Translations under genes and position numbers: made by a program
From: Linnemannia elongata
Lineage: Eukaryota > Mortierellomycota > Mortierellomycetes > Mortierellales > Mortierellaceae
Length of the DNA: 64,000 nucleotides
Assembly: GCA_036320915.1 (NCBI GenBank)
Contig: JAXBDG010000013.1
Location: 682,001 to 746,000, forward strand
Direction: 5' to 3'
The notes under the pieces: model-generated
Seen by the model: the letters and a program-made list of their open reading frames with translations, nothing else
The model's database searches: none
What the model was told of the DNA's origin: nothing
In this document: positions 42,534 to 54,473 of the stretch, piece after piece
Layout of the letters: each line of letters starts with the position of its first letter
How positions within the stretch are numbered: the first letter of the stretch is position 1

Positions 42534-44547
42534 ATGTTGCCACTGTCCATCTCGGCGGCTGTCGTGGTCGCCCTCAGTGCTACCGCATCTGCTGCAGCTG
42601 CCTCCGACGCAACTTCTTCGCCTCTGCTACAGCATCGCCATTCCTTCTTCTCCACCCTTCCAGTCGAACCCTCCGATGAAAACCTCAAGGTCTCGCGTCA
42701 TCAGGTCAAGGTCATTGGGCTTGCTGGCTTCAGAGAGTGGGAGGTTAAGGGCTCACTCCAGGGTATCTTGAATGCTGTCGGAAAGGTGAGCTTCTGCAAT
42801 GCACAATTGCCTGCACCTGCGTAGGAAAGACGATTCAGGGCATTTACGCTATTCACGGCGTATGAAAATACAAATATCCTAACTTAAGTCTTGTTTGACA
42901 CGAACAATGGGGCATAGACTGCCTCGGGGGAGAGCCACGAAGATGATAACGGAAAGGTGCATGTGCAGTGGTTCGACAGCAAGGCGCCCCTCCTCCGCCC
43001 ACCATTCACGCCAACCTTCATTCCTGGCTTCCACCTTGCCATCACCAGGTTCGTTTTCCACTGTTGTACTTAATTGTCACCATTTTTTGTCAGATCGCGC
43101 GACCGGAATGTTTACTAACGTCCTCTTTGTTAATCTCGTTACCCGATATAGTGACAACTTTGAAAAGACATGGAAGGAAAACTGCCATATTGTGGCAGAT
43201 TTGATCGGATCGGTCGACTGTCGGGAGATCGGGGTGGATGCAACAATGCCTTTGGAAAGGCATCCTAATACCCTTCGCGCGGAGGATCTGACCACCATCC
43301 ACAAACACCGCTACTTGCACAAGACAACTGACCCAGCAGGATTCTTGTCATCGTCCTCGGTTGTCTCGTCACTCATCTCTCAACAGCAGGCAGGATCCAC
43401 CCCAGGACCTGCTCTTATCGATCTTGTCCTTCACAAAGGCAAGGTCTCCCTCAAAGTCATCTGGACTGCAGGATCTAACCACAACGATAACAAGGACGGA
43501 GAAAAGTCGCAAAGCATGGTCGAGATCCTGTTCAACGAAAAGACGGACAAGGTGGTTGAGGTTGGATGGTTCTATCGCGAGATCACCGAGCAGGAACATT
43601 CCGTCTTTGACCACTACCTAGGCGCGACTGTCAAGTTGGATAGCGATGGCGAGACGGTCAGCGAGGCAATGATCCACACCCGGTCACCCGTCTTCCCACC
43701 CCACCGACGCGACTTTTCGACCGGCAACATTCGCGCCTACGGACACGGCTACAACTCGACCATGACACCATCACAATCCTTCCACCCTCATTCTGTCACC
43801 ACTATTCAATCCAATCCTAACATTCAGGAGACGACTACAGGATGCGATCTACATGTTCTTCAAGTCTTGCCTGCTGGATACTTTGTGGATCCGTTCCAGC
43901 TGGAGGGGCTTGCGCCCGAGATTGGTGAGTCAACAGTTTACGGAGAGACGGATCTAGAGAAACCTGTGGGCGTTGTTGCGGGATGGGGTAGTCTCGTCAT
44001 GGTCAAGGCTCAACCAGAAGATTCTATCAAGACCTCCAAGTGGACAACCTCCAACATAACCAACATCGACACCAAGGGCATTAAGGCGGATTCAGTCTTA
44101 TACACCTCGGTCGTTGATATCCCTATGCATATGCGATACCAGCCGCCAGTCGAGGAGGGTAACCCAGCGACCCATGTGACGGTGGAGGCACCTTGGCCCA
44201 TTGTCGCCTGGGTCTGCCCCGCTGCTACCAATGTAGGAGACGAATCGGCGGCTCTGAACGCGGCTGCCAAGAAGCTGTTCTACATCCCAGCCTTGCCTCT
44301 CAGCCTTTTGTTCCCACGAGATGAAAAGACGGACAGGGAAACAGTCGATTTCCGCTTTGTTTTGCCAGACCCTATCCCCAAACAGTTCCCTGTCGCAAAA
44401 ATGTCTGTCCCTGTTGGTCGATTGGACGACATGAACCTTGTCCGGGCCGCGACGTTTGCGATGGCAGGCGCAGGGACCTTGGCGGTGGCTTTGGCCCTTG
44501 TCCGGTCTGTAACCGGACGAACCTCCGGAAAGGGCAAGCAGGATTAA
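42534..44547 (+). CDS. Pbn1/PIG-X family GPI-mannosyltransferase 1 subunit
   Basis: Exons 42534-42785, 42918-43048 and 43152-44547 give 592 residues. The second intron has a TACTAAC branch site about 30 nt before its acceptor. An N-terminal hydrophobic segment (MLPLSISAAVVVALSATA) looks like a signal peptide. A C-terminal membrane helix lies in ATFAMAGAGTLAVALAL, followed by a short basic tail, giving a type I ER protein. The diagnostic PIG-X/Pbn1 block is LPAGYFVDPFQLEGL, followed by VYGETDLEKP, MRYQPP and a late VPVGRLDD. PIG-X/Pbn1 stabilises PIG-M/Gpi14, which adds the first mannose to GPI anchors. It is longer than yeast Pbn1 (about 416). The start lies only 150 bp after the Fanzor remnant. 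Confidence 0.82.
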
Positions 44548-44623
44548 GCTTTTTGATTGAGTTGGCGAAGGTTTTCGGTGGAGAAAAAAATATAAACAAG
44601 TGCTATCGATTCCTTTGTTATTT

Positions 44624-44624
<1 letters not shown>

Positions 44625-44660
<36 letters not shown>
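44625..44660. repeat. 36-nt poly-T run
   Basis: Uninterrupted T run 78 nt after the stop codon of the PIG-X family gene. Confidence 0.95.
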
Positions 44661-44664
<4 letters not shown>

Positions 44665-47600
44665 GAACGGAGCTACCTGCACACATTTTTGCTTGTTAGT
44701 GCTGTAGTCGGCAGAATGCAGAGTTTACGTGACTCTTCAGATATAGACAAAGAAAACAAAACGCGTTATCGATCTCATTGTTTTTCATTGCGCTCCTTTT
44801 TTTTTTATTCTCGTTCTTTGGAAAAAGATATTGGAATGTTACTACTGCAATAGCGTACCCATCCATTGGCATGTTGTACCTCAGCGGCTAATTCCCGCCC
44901 TTGTGTAATCGTCGACCTGCCTGCATCTATATTGATCCGGATGCGATTATGAAAGAAAAAAAAATGATGGAAAAGATGTCCAACTGCACAAAAGTGACCT
45001 TGAAAGGTTAGCAATCTCGAAAAGCAGGGGGGGAAAGGGGATTATCCGTGGCTCAATGTAAAGTCTTGTTTTTCTTCTCCACTTCATAATGCACTACCTC
45101 TCGTTACAATGGCAATCTAGATCGCTCCAAGTGCACAAAAAAAACAAAGGAGCGCGTAAGATGAGGAACAGTCAAAACATCGACTTTCAATAACTGAGGA
45201 GGGCAAAGAGTGCTAAAGGCTCGAAGATGTGTCCAGACTGTCCGAGAGATAACAATAATAACAATGACACCAAAACACAACAAACAAAGACAAATGGCCC
45301 CACGCCAAGTGACAACATCAAAGCAGGGCAAGGGGATGAAGGCGGATGGTCGCTGCATGACGATCTAATCGATTTTTTGGATAATTGAAGGTAAATGTGA
45401 GAGAGAGAGGCATTTGAATAATAGTGTTTAAGAGTAAACAAGTTGTCCGTGGATCCTCTCTATCATCACATCGATTACATCGTCTGACATAACCCTGTGT
45501 TTGCTCTGTCGCTTATTGTCGTTGTTTGTTTGCTTCTTTTTCGTTCTCATTGTCTCCGTGGGATGCACATCCGATAAGGAGTTAACTCAAAGGAGTAAGA
45601 GAGAGAGTGTGTGTGAACGATACAGAGAAGAGGAGAAGGGGAATGCAGATTGTAATCAGGGTTGCACCTGCATTTCCAATCCTTTTGAGGGTAATAAACA
45701 AAACAGCAGTGAAGTGCAGCTTCGTCATGCGATCATAGGAAGGCAATAGACGAGGAGAGAGGGAAAAAAAGAGAGGGAGAGGGAGAAAGAGAAGAAGAAA
45801 GGGGAGGTAAGTGTGAGATGTAAACAGAGTTAGATATGACATCGATAACAATGATCCGCCATCTAGAGTTACCTCTGTTCCCATGGAGATAATTTCTAAC
45901 CTACAGCCGTGATTCAGTCGAAATAAGAATGGGGGACTAAAGATATTGTCCGGGTGTCGAGGGATGATATTAGGGACATTAAGGATATGCATGCATACAT
46001 GCATACCTTCATTCGAGATATCTTGTCTATTGTCAATTGGGCTCTGGTGTCACTCTCCATGATGACGCCAGAAAAGTAAGAAGGTGGGAGCGAGAAGAGT
46101 TTTCACCAAAGGGCCTTTCTAAACAATCGGCAGCCCTCAGAAAGTTGCAAGAAAAGAGAGCTTTTTGGAGGCCTCGCGCGCGCTCTCGTGGCGTAAAGCG
46201 AACCTTGTTTCCTACTACCCCAGCGAAAAACAAATCCAGACCCGGGAATAAGAGATAGTGACGACGAGGGATAAGAAATGCGATTGAACTTTTGAGAAGG
46301 GTGCATATCGTTGAGATAATAAGATATCGATACGTTTAGACGCGTATGTTTTGAGGTAGCCATCCATAGCCCATCATCTTGACTGGACCAATCAAGCTAC
46401 ACCTAGCAACCCGAACTACCATTGTGAACTTTGACCCTCCGCCTTCTGACCATTTGCCTTTTGACAATTGACCTTTTGGCCATGGACCATTGGCTTTTTG
46501 GTTGCAGTCATGTGTATGCCAACCGAGCTCAAAGGAAAGCAAAAACGGCCAGAGGGTGTATAATAAAGAGGGAAAACGATCGGACCTTCCTTGGTTAAGG
46601 CCGCCCACTTTATGATTATTTCATTGCTTTTTTGGTTTGAATGTTGTTCGAATTGCATTAGTCTACGCACCTTTAATCATGGGAAAGTAAACAATTACCG
46701 AGCAAGCCAAGTCTCCATGCCCACTTCCACCACTCAGGCCCTTTGCAATGGTCTGATATTTATCTATGGCCCATGGTAGCCCTACCCCTCTTCATCTCAT
46801 TTATATCGTACTCATGACATTCGTACATGGGTCTAGACAAGCCATTATGAACCCCATTGCCATTGCTCAATATGAGAAAAGAATGAAAGACCTGGATCCA
46901 GCCCAGCAGCTTTTTTTGTTTTCTTTGTTGCCAATCTCCTGACCTTGATATTCAATCGCCTTCACTCCTTCATCGTCCGAGCATGCAAGTGAGGTATCTT
47001 TTTGATCGATTATTTCATTGCTTTCCCAAAACTTTCCGGGATTACTTTTCAGGGGTAAAGGCAATTGAATGGCACTGGTCCTCTTCCTCTCCGTTTCCGT
47101 CTCAGTCTCCCCTCAAATATTGCCCACGATAAACTTTTTTTCAATCGTCATGCAGGTACATTTGAAAGGGAAAGTCGTGTGTGAGTCTCGTTGTCTATGT
47201 GATTTTGAGAGCTCTTCCTAAGGGCCCATAAGGAGGGACAGTAGATTGGAGAAAGAGAAGAGGGTAGTTGATTTTTTGAGATGGCGCGTTGATAAGCGAG
47301 GGAGTTGTGTAACCATCGCTCTCTTTTGCCCCTCCCTCAATCCCCTCCAGTTTAGTAGATGGCGTTCGGATGGAGACACCTCGTCTTTGTTGGTTGTAAC
47401 CAGTTATGAACCATTGGCTACCTCCCTTCCTTCACTCATACTCTCTACTCCCCCAATTCTCACGCGCGTTTGTTTGTCTGTCGACAATCAGCTTTTTTAA
47501 TTATCACCCACGGATTATATTTGATTGTTTTTCAGGCGCGGTTGCGGCATACAAATTGCTATGAACACTTACACTATTCGTTTCAATTCAATACCAGACT

Positions 47601-47978
47601 CAGGCACAAAAAAAATGATAAAAAAACTGTAGACCCTGAACACTATGGTAAACAATAACCCCCGCCTAAGTCAAGTGTCTACTCTCTGCCATTCTGTTGC
47701 CACACCCACACATTCTCGAAAGTGGTGAAGCTTTGTCATTTGCTCCAGATTATGATCTAAAGCACCCATTGAGTACCTCTAATCGGTTTGTTCCTACTGT
47801 TGTTGTTGGCTGTTTGGATGCGTTCCTTTTTTGAACCGTATTCTCGTATTGCTTTCATATCTGATATTCATCTTATTATCGTACTCAACCACTATATTGA
47901 CACTGTTTATTCACAACGACTAGAATGAAGAGGAGAAGAGTTGGATGAATAATGGAGGGAAAGACAGCTTTTGGGGGC

Positions 47979-47987
47979 TATATAAAA
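47979..47987 (+). promoter_or_regulatory. TATA box of the LPMO gene
   Basis: TATATAAAA sits 186 nt upstream of the LPMO start codon at 48173. A T-run and a CT-rich leader lie between. Confidence 0.6.
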
Positions 47988-48172
47988 ACGGCTCCTGTCA
48001 CCCCCTGTTTTCAGCTTTTTTTTTTTTTTACTTCATTCCTCAGCACTCTCAACCAAGCCTCTCTTCTCTTACCAGCCCTTTCTCCACAAAACGTCTTCAC
48101 CTCAACTCTTCCTCTCCTTTTCCCGCACTTCTCTCCACCACCACCATCCTCACCTTACATACACCTACAACA

Positions 48173-49314
48173 ATGAAGTCCTTCCTCGCCACAGCTTTCG
48201 TCCTCCTCTCTGGATTCACCCTCCTCGCCGACGCCCACATCTCGTTCCGTTACCCTTGCCCCCGCCGCGGTGCCTACAGCGAGTGCCCCCAGCCCGGCCC
48301 TGGTCAATGGGAGATGATTGACTATGATATCCGCTCCCCCATCGGCACTCACGTAAAGCCCCCCTTTCTTCTAAAAACAGCTTCAACGAATGAAAAAAGG
48401 GATCTACCGGAGGCTGCGTGAAAGATTACCAGCATATGACTGACGCGTTTTGTTCTATCCTCCACCCCTTTTTTTTTGCGGCGTTTGGCTTCGTTGGGAA
48501 CCAATAGGGTAACATTGTGAGCCCAATGTGCAAGCACCCCAGCTCGTTCGCCGGTACCCGCCCCGTCTTTGCTGCCGGCCAGACATACCAGGCTAACATG
48601 GACATTGGTGCCTACCACAAGGGAGGCAGTTGCCAGTGGACCCTTTCCTATGACAACGGTACCACCTGGGTCGTCATCCAGGTAAGCAAAAATTCATCCT
48701 GCGATGCAGCTGATGATTTGTTGAAGTGAAACACACAAGCGACGCGAAAAACTCACTCCTCCTTTTCTCTTTAATTTCTCATTATCTCCCTCGCCCTCCC
48801 ATTCCAACAGGACAACTTGTTGACATGCATGGCCGATGCATCCAACGGCGTGCAATACAAGATGCCTTTCAAGATCCCAGCCGGCGCACCCTCGGGTAAG
48901 GCCATCCTGAACTTGATGTGGAACAACAACGAGGGTAACCGTGAGTTGTACTCTTCCTGTGCCGATGTTGTCATCAGCGGAACCAACGGTGGTTCCCTCT
49001 CTGGTGTTGCTCCCCTCATCGCCAATTATGGTCCCAAGTAAGTCCTTCTCTTGATCCTTTCTCTACTTGATTTTTTTTTTAAAAAAAAAATCTCATTTCG
49101 CAAATCAGCTCGTTGTCCTTGATTCTGACTTTTTGTTCCATTCCCCTTCGCCTTCTATATTTTTTTTTTCCTGAACAGCTCGCCTTTCATCCAGGAACAG
49201 GCTCTCGCTGGTGGAGACTATGGCCAGGCCTACTTCGCCGCCCGCAAGCCCATCACCGTCACCGTCCCTGCCACGCCCGCTAAGCGCAGCCTCTTTGGCC
49301 GTCGCCACAACTAA
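48173..49314 (+). CDS. Lytic polysaccharide monooxygenase, AA11-like
   Basis: Exons 48173-48352, 48508-48681, 48811-49037 and 49179-49314 give 238 residues. The signal peptide ends in ADA, leaving His22 as the mature N-terminus (HISFRYPCP), the first ligand of a histidine brace. The second His is H97 in YHKGGSCQW. The axial Tyr fits Y165 in GNRELYSSC, within the MWNNNEGNREL block typical of AA11 and related LPMOs. The mature protein is about 217 residues with a short basic C-terminus and no binding module. LPMOs oxidatively cleave polysaccharides with copper; AA11 members act on chitin, but substrate here is inference. Codon use is C-rich, as in highly expressed genes. A run of 18 C follows the stop almost at once (49319-49338). 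Confidence 0.82.
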
Positions 49315-49480
49315 GTGGACCCCCCCCCCCCCCCCCCACTCTCATACCCCACCTTTTCCTCCCTTTCTTTTTCCTATCCTTCCTTCCATACCATAATATC
49401 TTCACTCCCAACATATAAAAAAGGTGTCAAATGGGAAGGTCATAGGAAAAAAGAGCGATCATGACCTTCCTACATCCACC

Positions 49481-49513
<33 letters not shown>

Positions 49514-49892
49514 AACTGCAAAAAGAACTAAAAAGCACAAAAAAAACAGAAGCAATGGGTTTGCTTTGATAGCGCCCTTCAACAACACAAAAATCCTCCT
49601 TTCAATCCCCCCTTCTCCCCTGGGATCCGGCATCTCCAGTACTCCTTCCATTTACTTCCTCACCTCCCTCATATGTATCAGTTTCGACCCCTAAGTACAG
49701 TTAGTAGTAAACGAATGTATTATTTTTTCAGGATAACTAAGTGCCTTCATAACGGAAGGAGAAAGTGGTTTGTGGGGTGAGAAAAGAAGGGGAATGGTAT
49801 AGGGGGGGGGGGAGTTGAAAGGTGTGTGAGAAAAATCTTCCTGGACACTACCTGCAGGGCGAAAAATGAGAAGATATTACGAAGGTGCTATA
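49315..49892. other. Convergent spacer LPMO / permease
   Basis: Holds a C-run just after the LPMO stop, an A-run (about 49480-49509) and a G-run (about 49801-49811). No gene is seen. Confidence 0.6.
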
Positions 49893-52499
49893 TTACTGGA
49901 TCTCCTCCTTGCCGACGGCAACCTTCTCTTCAATCTCAAACTTGTCACCAGGAACATGCTGCTGCTCCTCAATATCAATGTTAGCGACAGGGCCTTTGAA
50001 CCAGTGGCGGGCGTTAAAGTACCAGTTACCAAAGATGAAAATCGCTGCGGCGGCGACAATGACAACAGTATAGTTCATGTTCTGGGCCGTCACGGGGCTA
50101 GCACCGGGGAGGACAAAGAGGACGGTGATGATGGCGATCCAGACACAGGAGATGATACCGATGGGGAGAGAGAAACGACCCAAGGAGATGGGGCCGTCCT
50201 CAAAGGTGTTGCGGGAATAGGTGATACGGCAGAAGGTGGGGAGACCGTAGGAAATGTAGAGTCCAATAGTCGCGATACTGGTGATGGCCGAGAACGCAGC
50301 GGCGTTGATGAGGTATAACAATCCGAGGAGGGCCGAGACAAAGCATGAGAGCCAAACTCCCCAGACGGGCGACTTGAGCGTAGGGTGGATCTGATGGAAG
50401 TACTTGGATCCGGGCATGGCTCCATCGCGCGAGAAGGCGTAGATCATACGCGAGTTGGCTGTGACCGAGGCACTCCCACAGAAGAACTGGGCCAACAAGA
50501 GAATGATCAACAACAAAAGAGCTCCAGTGTCGCCCACAGAGTCCAAGAAAATCTGGACGATGGGATTTCCAGATTCAGCGTTAAGGACACGGTCGAGATC
50601 CTGGATTCCAAAGGTGAGTGCAAGGAGGTATCCGAGTCCAGCAACAAACGAGACACCGACAGCCATCATGATTCCGACTGGTCCAGCAACATCGGCGTTC
50701 ATGGTCTCCTCCGTCATGTGGGCCGAGGCATCATAACCGGTCATGGTGAATTGTGATTGGAGAAGACCCAGAAGGACCACATAGACGGTACTGCTCCAGC
50801 CAGTGTTGTTGATGAAATGAGTGAACACAAAGGAAGCCGAGGCTTTGTTCTCGGTCTTGACGAGGATAGCGACCAGGATGATGACGACGCCTCCAATGTG
50901 TACCCAAACCGAGGCGGTGTTCATGACTGCAATGTACCTGACGAGAAAGGTGTTGATGAGTCCGTGGACGATGAGGATTGCAAAGTAGATCAAGACCACA
51001 TGCCAGCGTTCGTATACCCATCCTGTCTTGAGCGAAATGACCGAGCTCAACAGCAACGCCAAACCGAAATCAATTCCTATACGAATTAGAGTTGTCAGAT
51101 ATGGTGAGTTGTTTTTGTTCTTTTGGCGGTGGATCGTTGTCAACTATCATGAAGAGCAATACCCAACAAGGGGTCCTTGAAAGTATTCCTTACCTGCGGT
51201 GCATCCGAATTGACCAAGCAAGTTCCACCATCCAGTGATCCAAGCATAGAAAGGACCGTGCTCACCAGCAAGCCTATGAGTGCAAAGAAAAGGTCGAGGT
51301 AATGATGTTAGGTCTGTGGGTTCGTAGTACTTGTAACTTTCTAGTATTTGTCTCCTCTATCCATGATAGGGTTCCTGGTTGATCTCAATGGATCGATCCT
51401 TGCAATCACCACGTCCAGAATGCAACGTCTAGCCTCTGTTCGCTTTCCTTGTGCCTGGTGTGCCTGTGCCTGCGCCTGATATCGTTATCAAAGGGTCGAC
51501 TTACTTGCTGCTCCAGTAGTAGAGTCCTCCACCTAATGAAGCAAAATGAGAAGAAACGAATGAACCAACCCCGCGGGCAACAAATAAGAAAAGAAAAAAG
51601 GAAATGAGGATAGTGAGTCAACCAGTCATTGAAGAGAAGGGAGTAGAGTCCCTTGTCCCTGTTCAATGAAAATGAGAAATCCAAAGAAAAATAAAGTTCT
51701 CGGGTGTGCATAGGTCCCCTCCCTTTGTCCTCTCGCTCTCTCTGTCCCTCTGTCCTCTCTCCCTCTTCTCTTTTGTTGTTTATTTGGTCCACTCACAGGC
51801 CTCCTCCCCCTTTTTCAACAAAACGGCGTTCTGTTCCTTGTATAATTCATGCCAAAATGTCTCCCGATCACAACAATAGACACTTGAAGCACACATGCGA
51901 TGAGAAAGAGAAGAGAAACGTACTTGTGGGGTAAGAGGAACAAATTTCTGCCATGGATGCGGCCACACACATCGACATGATCGAGACAAAGACCTATACA
52001 CATATCATTATGTCAGTAAAGAAAAAGGGAAAAAAACGGCGCTAAAGAGCGTTAGCAAATAGGTACCATGCAAACTAAAGATCATGATCCCTACTAGCAG
52101 CGGACGCAAAGGGTATATTCAAAGAATCTTACCCAACCCCAAATGATGACAGCTGGTCCTCCAGAGTTCAGGGCAGTGCCATAGAGCGAAGTCAGACCAG
52201 TAAGGATGGAGACGATCGAGAAGGAGACTGAAAAGTTGGTGAAGGATGTCAACTCGCGCTTCAATTCTTGCTTATATCCGAGCTCACGGAGCCTATTTGT
52301 ATATGGAGAGTGAAGACCATGGAGGAGCAAGATTAGTGATGGTACCATATCATCGTCATTTTTTTTTTAGGTAAGAGTCAAGCGGCGTGAGCATAGAAGA
52401 GGAAAAGAGAAGAATAATGTGTTGGTAGGGAGTGTGCGAAGCAAGTGTATGATGGCGGTGAACTCACCTTTGCTCCGACCGATCGATTTTTTCTGTCAT
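49893..52499 (-). CDS. GABA/amino-acid permease (APC superfamily)
   Basis: Exons (minus): 52499-52468, 52292-52133, 51993-51924, 51532-51505, 51273-51194 and 51076-49893, giving 517 residues. The fourth exon has only 28 nt. The N-terminus LRELGYKQELKRELTSFTNF, then SSYPTSGGLYYWSSKLAG, is typical of the fungal GABA permease/choline transporter group (Uga4, Hnm1). About 12 hydrophobic helices follow. The motifs QSQFTMTGYDASAHMTEET and SRMIYAFSRDGAMPGS are hallmark blocks of this family. The C-terminus is charged and cytosolic. It should import amino acids, GABA or related amines at the plasma or vacuolar membrane; the exact substrate cannot be told. The upstream plus strand is purine-rich, i.e. 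a pyrimidine leader in sense. Confidence 0.93.
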
Positions 52500-54473
52500 T
52501 GCTGGATACTATATGTGTTTTCTATGAGAGGAGAGTAGGAGTGGAGAGGAGGGAAGGAAGTAGGGAAGGAGGAAGGGGTCAAAGAGGCGGATGAAAGGAG
52601 GGATGGAAGGAGGGATGGGATGTAAGAAAGGAAGGACAAGGGTCAAAGAACAAGAAAAGAGAAAAGGGAAAAGAAGGGAAGAAGAGAAGAAAAGAAAGGT
52701 AAAGCGGACAATTATTTATGAACGAAGTTTTTTTGCAAGGGTTACCCTGTTCATTCTTTCATTCTTCCTGTGTTTTCTACCCTCCTATCGTGTGCAACAT
52801 ACACCCTTTTTCATAACTGACTTTGTTTTTTTTTTCTCCCCTTCCCGGACGCCCCTTTGTATCTCTGACCTTGTTGCATCCGAGCCAAAGAAACCATCGT
52901 GTGCCCGTGAACACTAACTCTCTCTCTCTCTATCTCTGTCTTGTTGAGAGCCCTCACTGACCCTTGTGTGTATGTGTGTGTGTGTGTGTGCATACAGTAC
53001 TCTGGTACTCTTTGCATAAGTAGAACTAGTTAGTCCTCCTCGCTTCTTGAATGGGGGGCTGGAACTTGTGAATGGATGGAACGGATGGATGTATCTAATC
53101 CCGAGTACACGTAAAGTGGAGAAAGAAGAAAGGGCAATTGAAACCCTTCGCTACGCCGCCGCGCCAGTGATCATGCCAATGCCTGATAATTGTGTTGACA
53201 ATTTGTGTCTTTCTGTGTCTTGATTCTGTTTGGTTCTTTTTTTTTTTTCTGTTCGGGGTGTTTTCTCGATAGAGTACCACCCTCAAAACAACAACCTCGG
53301 ACAACAAAACAAAAAAAGAAGTAGAAAAAAGTAAATGGTTCCTCCCGCAAACGTAAATACGCAGGCTAGCAAAGCATATTTGCATGTTTGTTTAGCTTGC
53401 TTGACAATTCTGTGCCACAACAGGGGAAGGGGGAGCATACATACCAACAAACAAAGAAGAAATACATACAAAGATAAAAAAAAAAACACACACGCGTGTC
53501 AGCTGTCTCTTCTTCTTCCTCTTGCTTGTCGACTCCATAAGCCATGGTTCTCGATCATATTTTGTGGTTGTTCCCCGAAGAAACATTATAACAAAACGCC
53601 TATTGCTAACCGACCTTCCAGCCGTCCCCCTCGTTATTACTTTCCAACAGTGGTCCTCAAATGCTTCTTGTCAGTTGGCAAACTTCACACGCCAATACAA
53701 CATCCGTTGTACACAAGAAAAAAGAACTATTGTACTAACTAGGGAAAGGCAACCAGTCATGTGGATGGGATTGTGTCATTGATATGATAGTTCAGGCAGG
53801 CATCCCTCAGAGAGATGTGTACATGAAAAATCATTCATTAGAGTTCCAACAAGCACGCTGGCTAGGGCGAGAGACAACCACACCTCGTATCGAGTCGCAC
53901 ACGCCTCCCTCCATCCCTTTCCCTCCCTCTTCTTTGCGAAGCGCCCAATCCTGTCAGAAATCCACACAAACAAACAAACACCTGATTTCTCTACTGCCTC
54001 TTGAAGTTCCCTCTCTTCCTGCTTGCCTTCCCTAGCCCAGGCTTTTTGATTAAAAAAAAAAAAAAGAGAGAAAGCGACTGACAAACAGTTTTGCCCTCTA
54101 TCCATATGCCATCCCTTGCCAATAAGCCATAATCTACCAACCCTACTGCCTAGGTTCGCCATCTTTTCTTACGCGAGCCTATCAATTGACCTTGAACGAC
54201 TCCATCATCGCATTCTCAGCATTCTTACATCACCTTTCTGTACGATTTTATTTTTATTTGTGTCGTTGGTACAAGAAACAATGAGAGTTGAAGAGGGAAA
54301 TGAAAAACAAGTACATTAAGGTAAAGAGTCCTTGGAGAGAAAAAAAATCATGTTCAAGAGAAGAAAAACGAAAAGGCTTTGGGTGGAGCTTCGCGAAGAT
54401 ATACTCTGCTATCTATCTCTTTCTTGTTTTTAATTGTCTTAATGAAGCAAGAGAAAGAAAGGAAGCCGCACGC
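52500..54473. other. Spacer without a supportable gene
   Basis: The left 220 nt are purine-rich (sense pyrimidine leader of the permease). The rest holds TG repeats near 52970-52990, short T/A runs and low-complexity open frames. I see no gene. Confidence 0.55.

Larger units (their letters stand above)
44548..48172. other. 3.6-kb spacer without a supportable gene
   Basis: Contains a 36-T run (44625-44660), a degenerate 15-bp TTTTGACC-type repeat (about 46430-46495) and several short open frames. One at 46037-46258 is basic and reads protein-like but is unrecognised and has no splice partners. The right end is the promoter and CT-rich leader of the LPMO gene. Confidence 0.5.

Noticed and set aside
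46037..46258. Basic 73-residue frame
   Set aside because: Unrecognised, without leader, splice partners or neighbours; chance cannot be excluded.
49866..50318. 150-residue plus-strand frame
   Set aside because: It is antisense to the permease exon, whose membrane-protein frame is clearly real.
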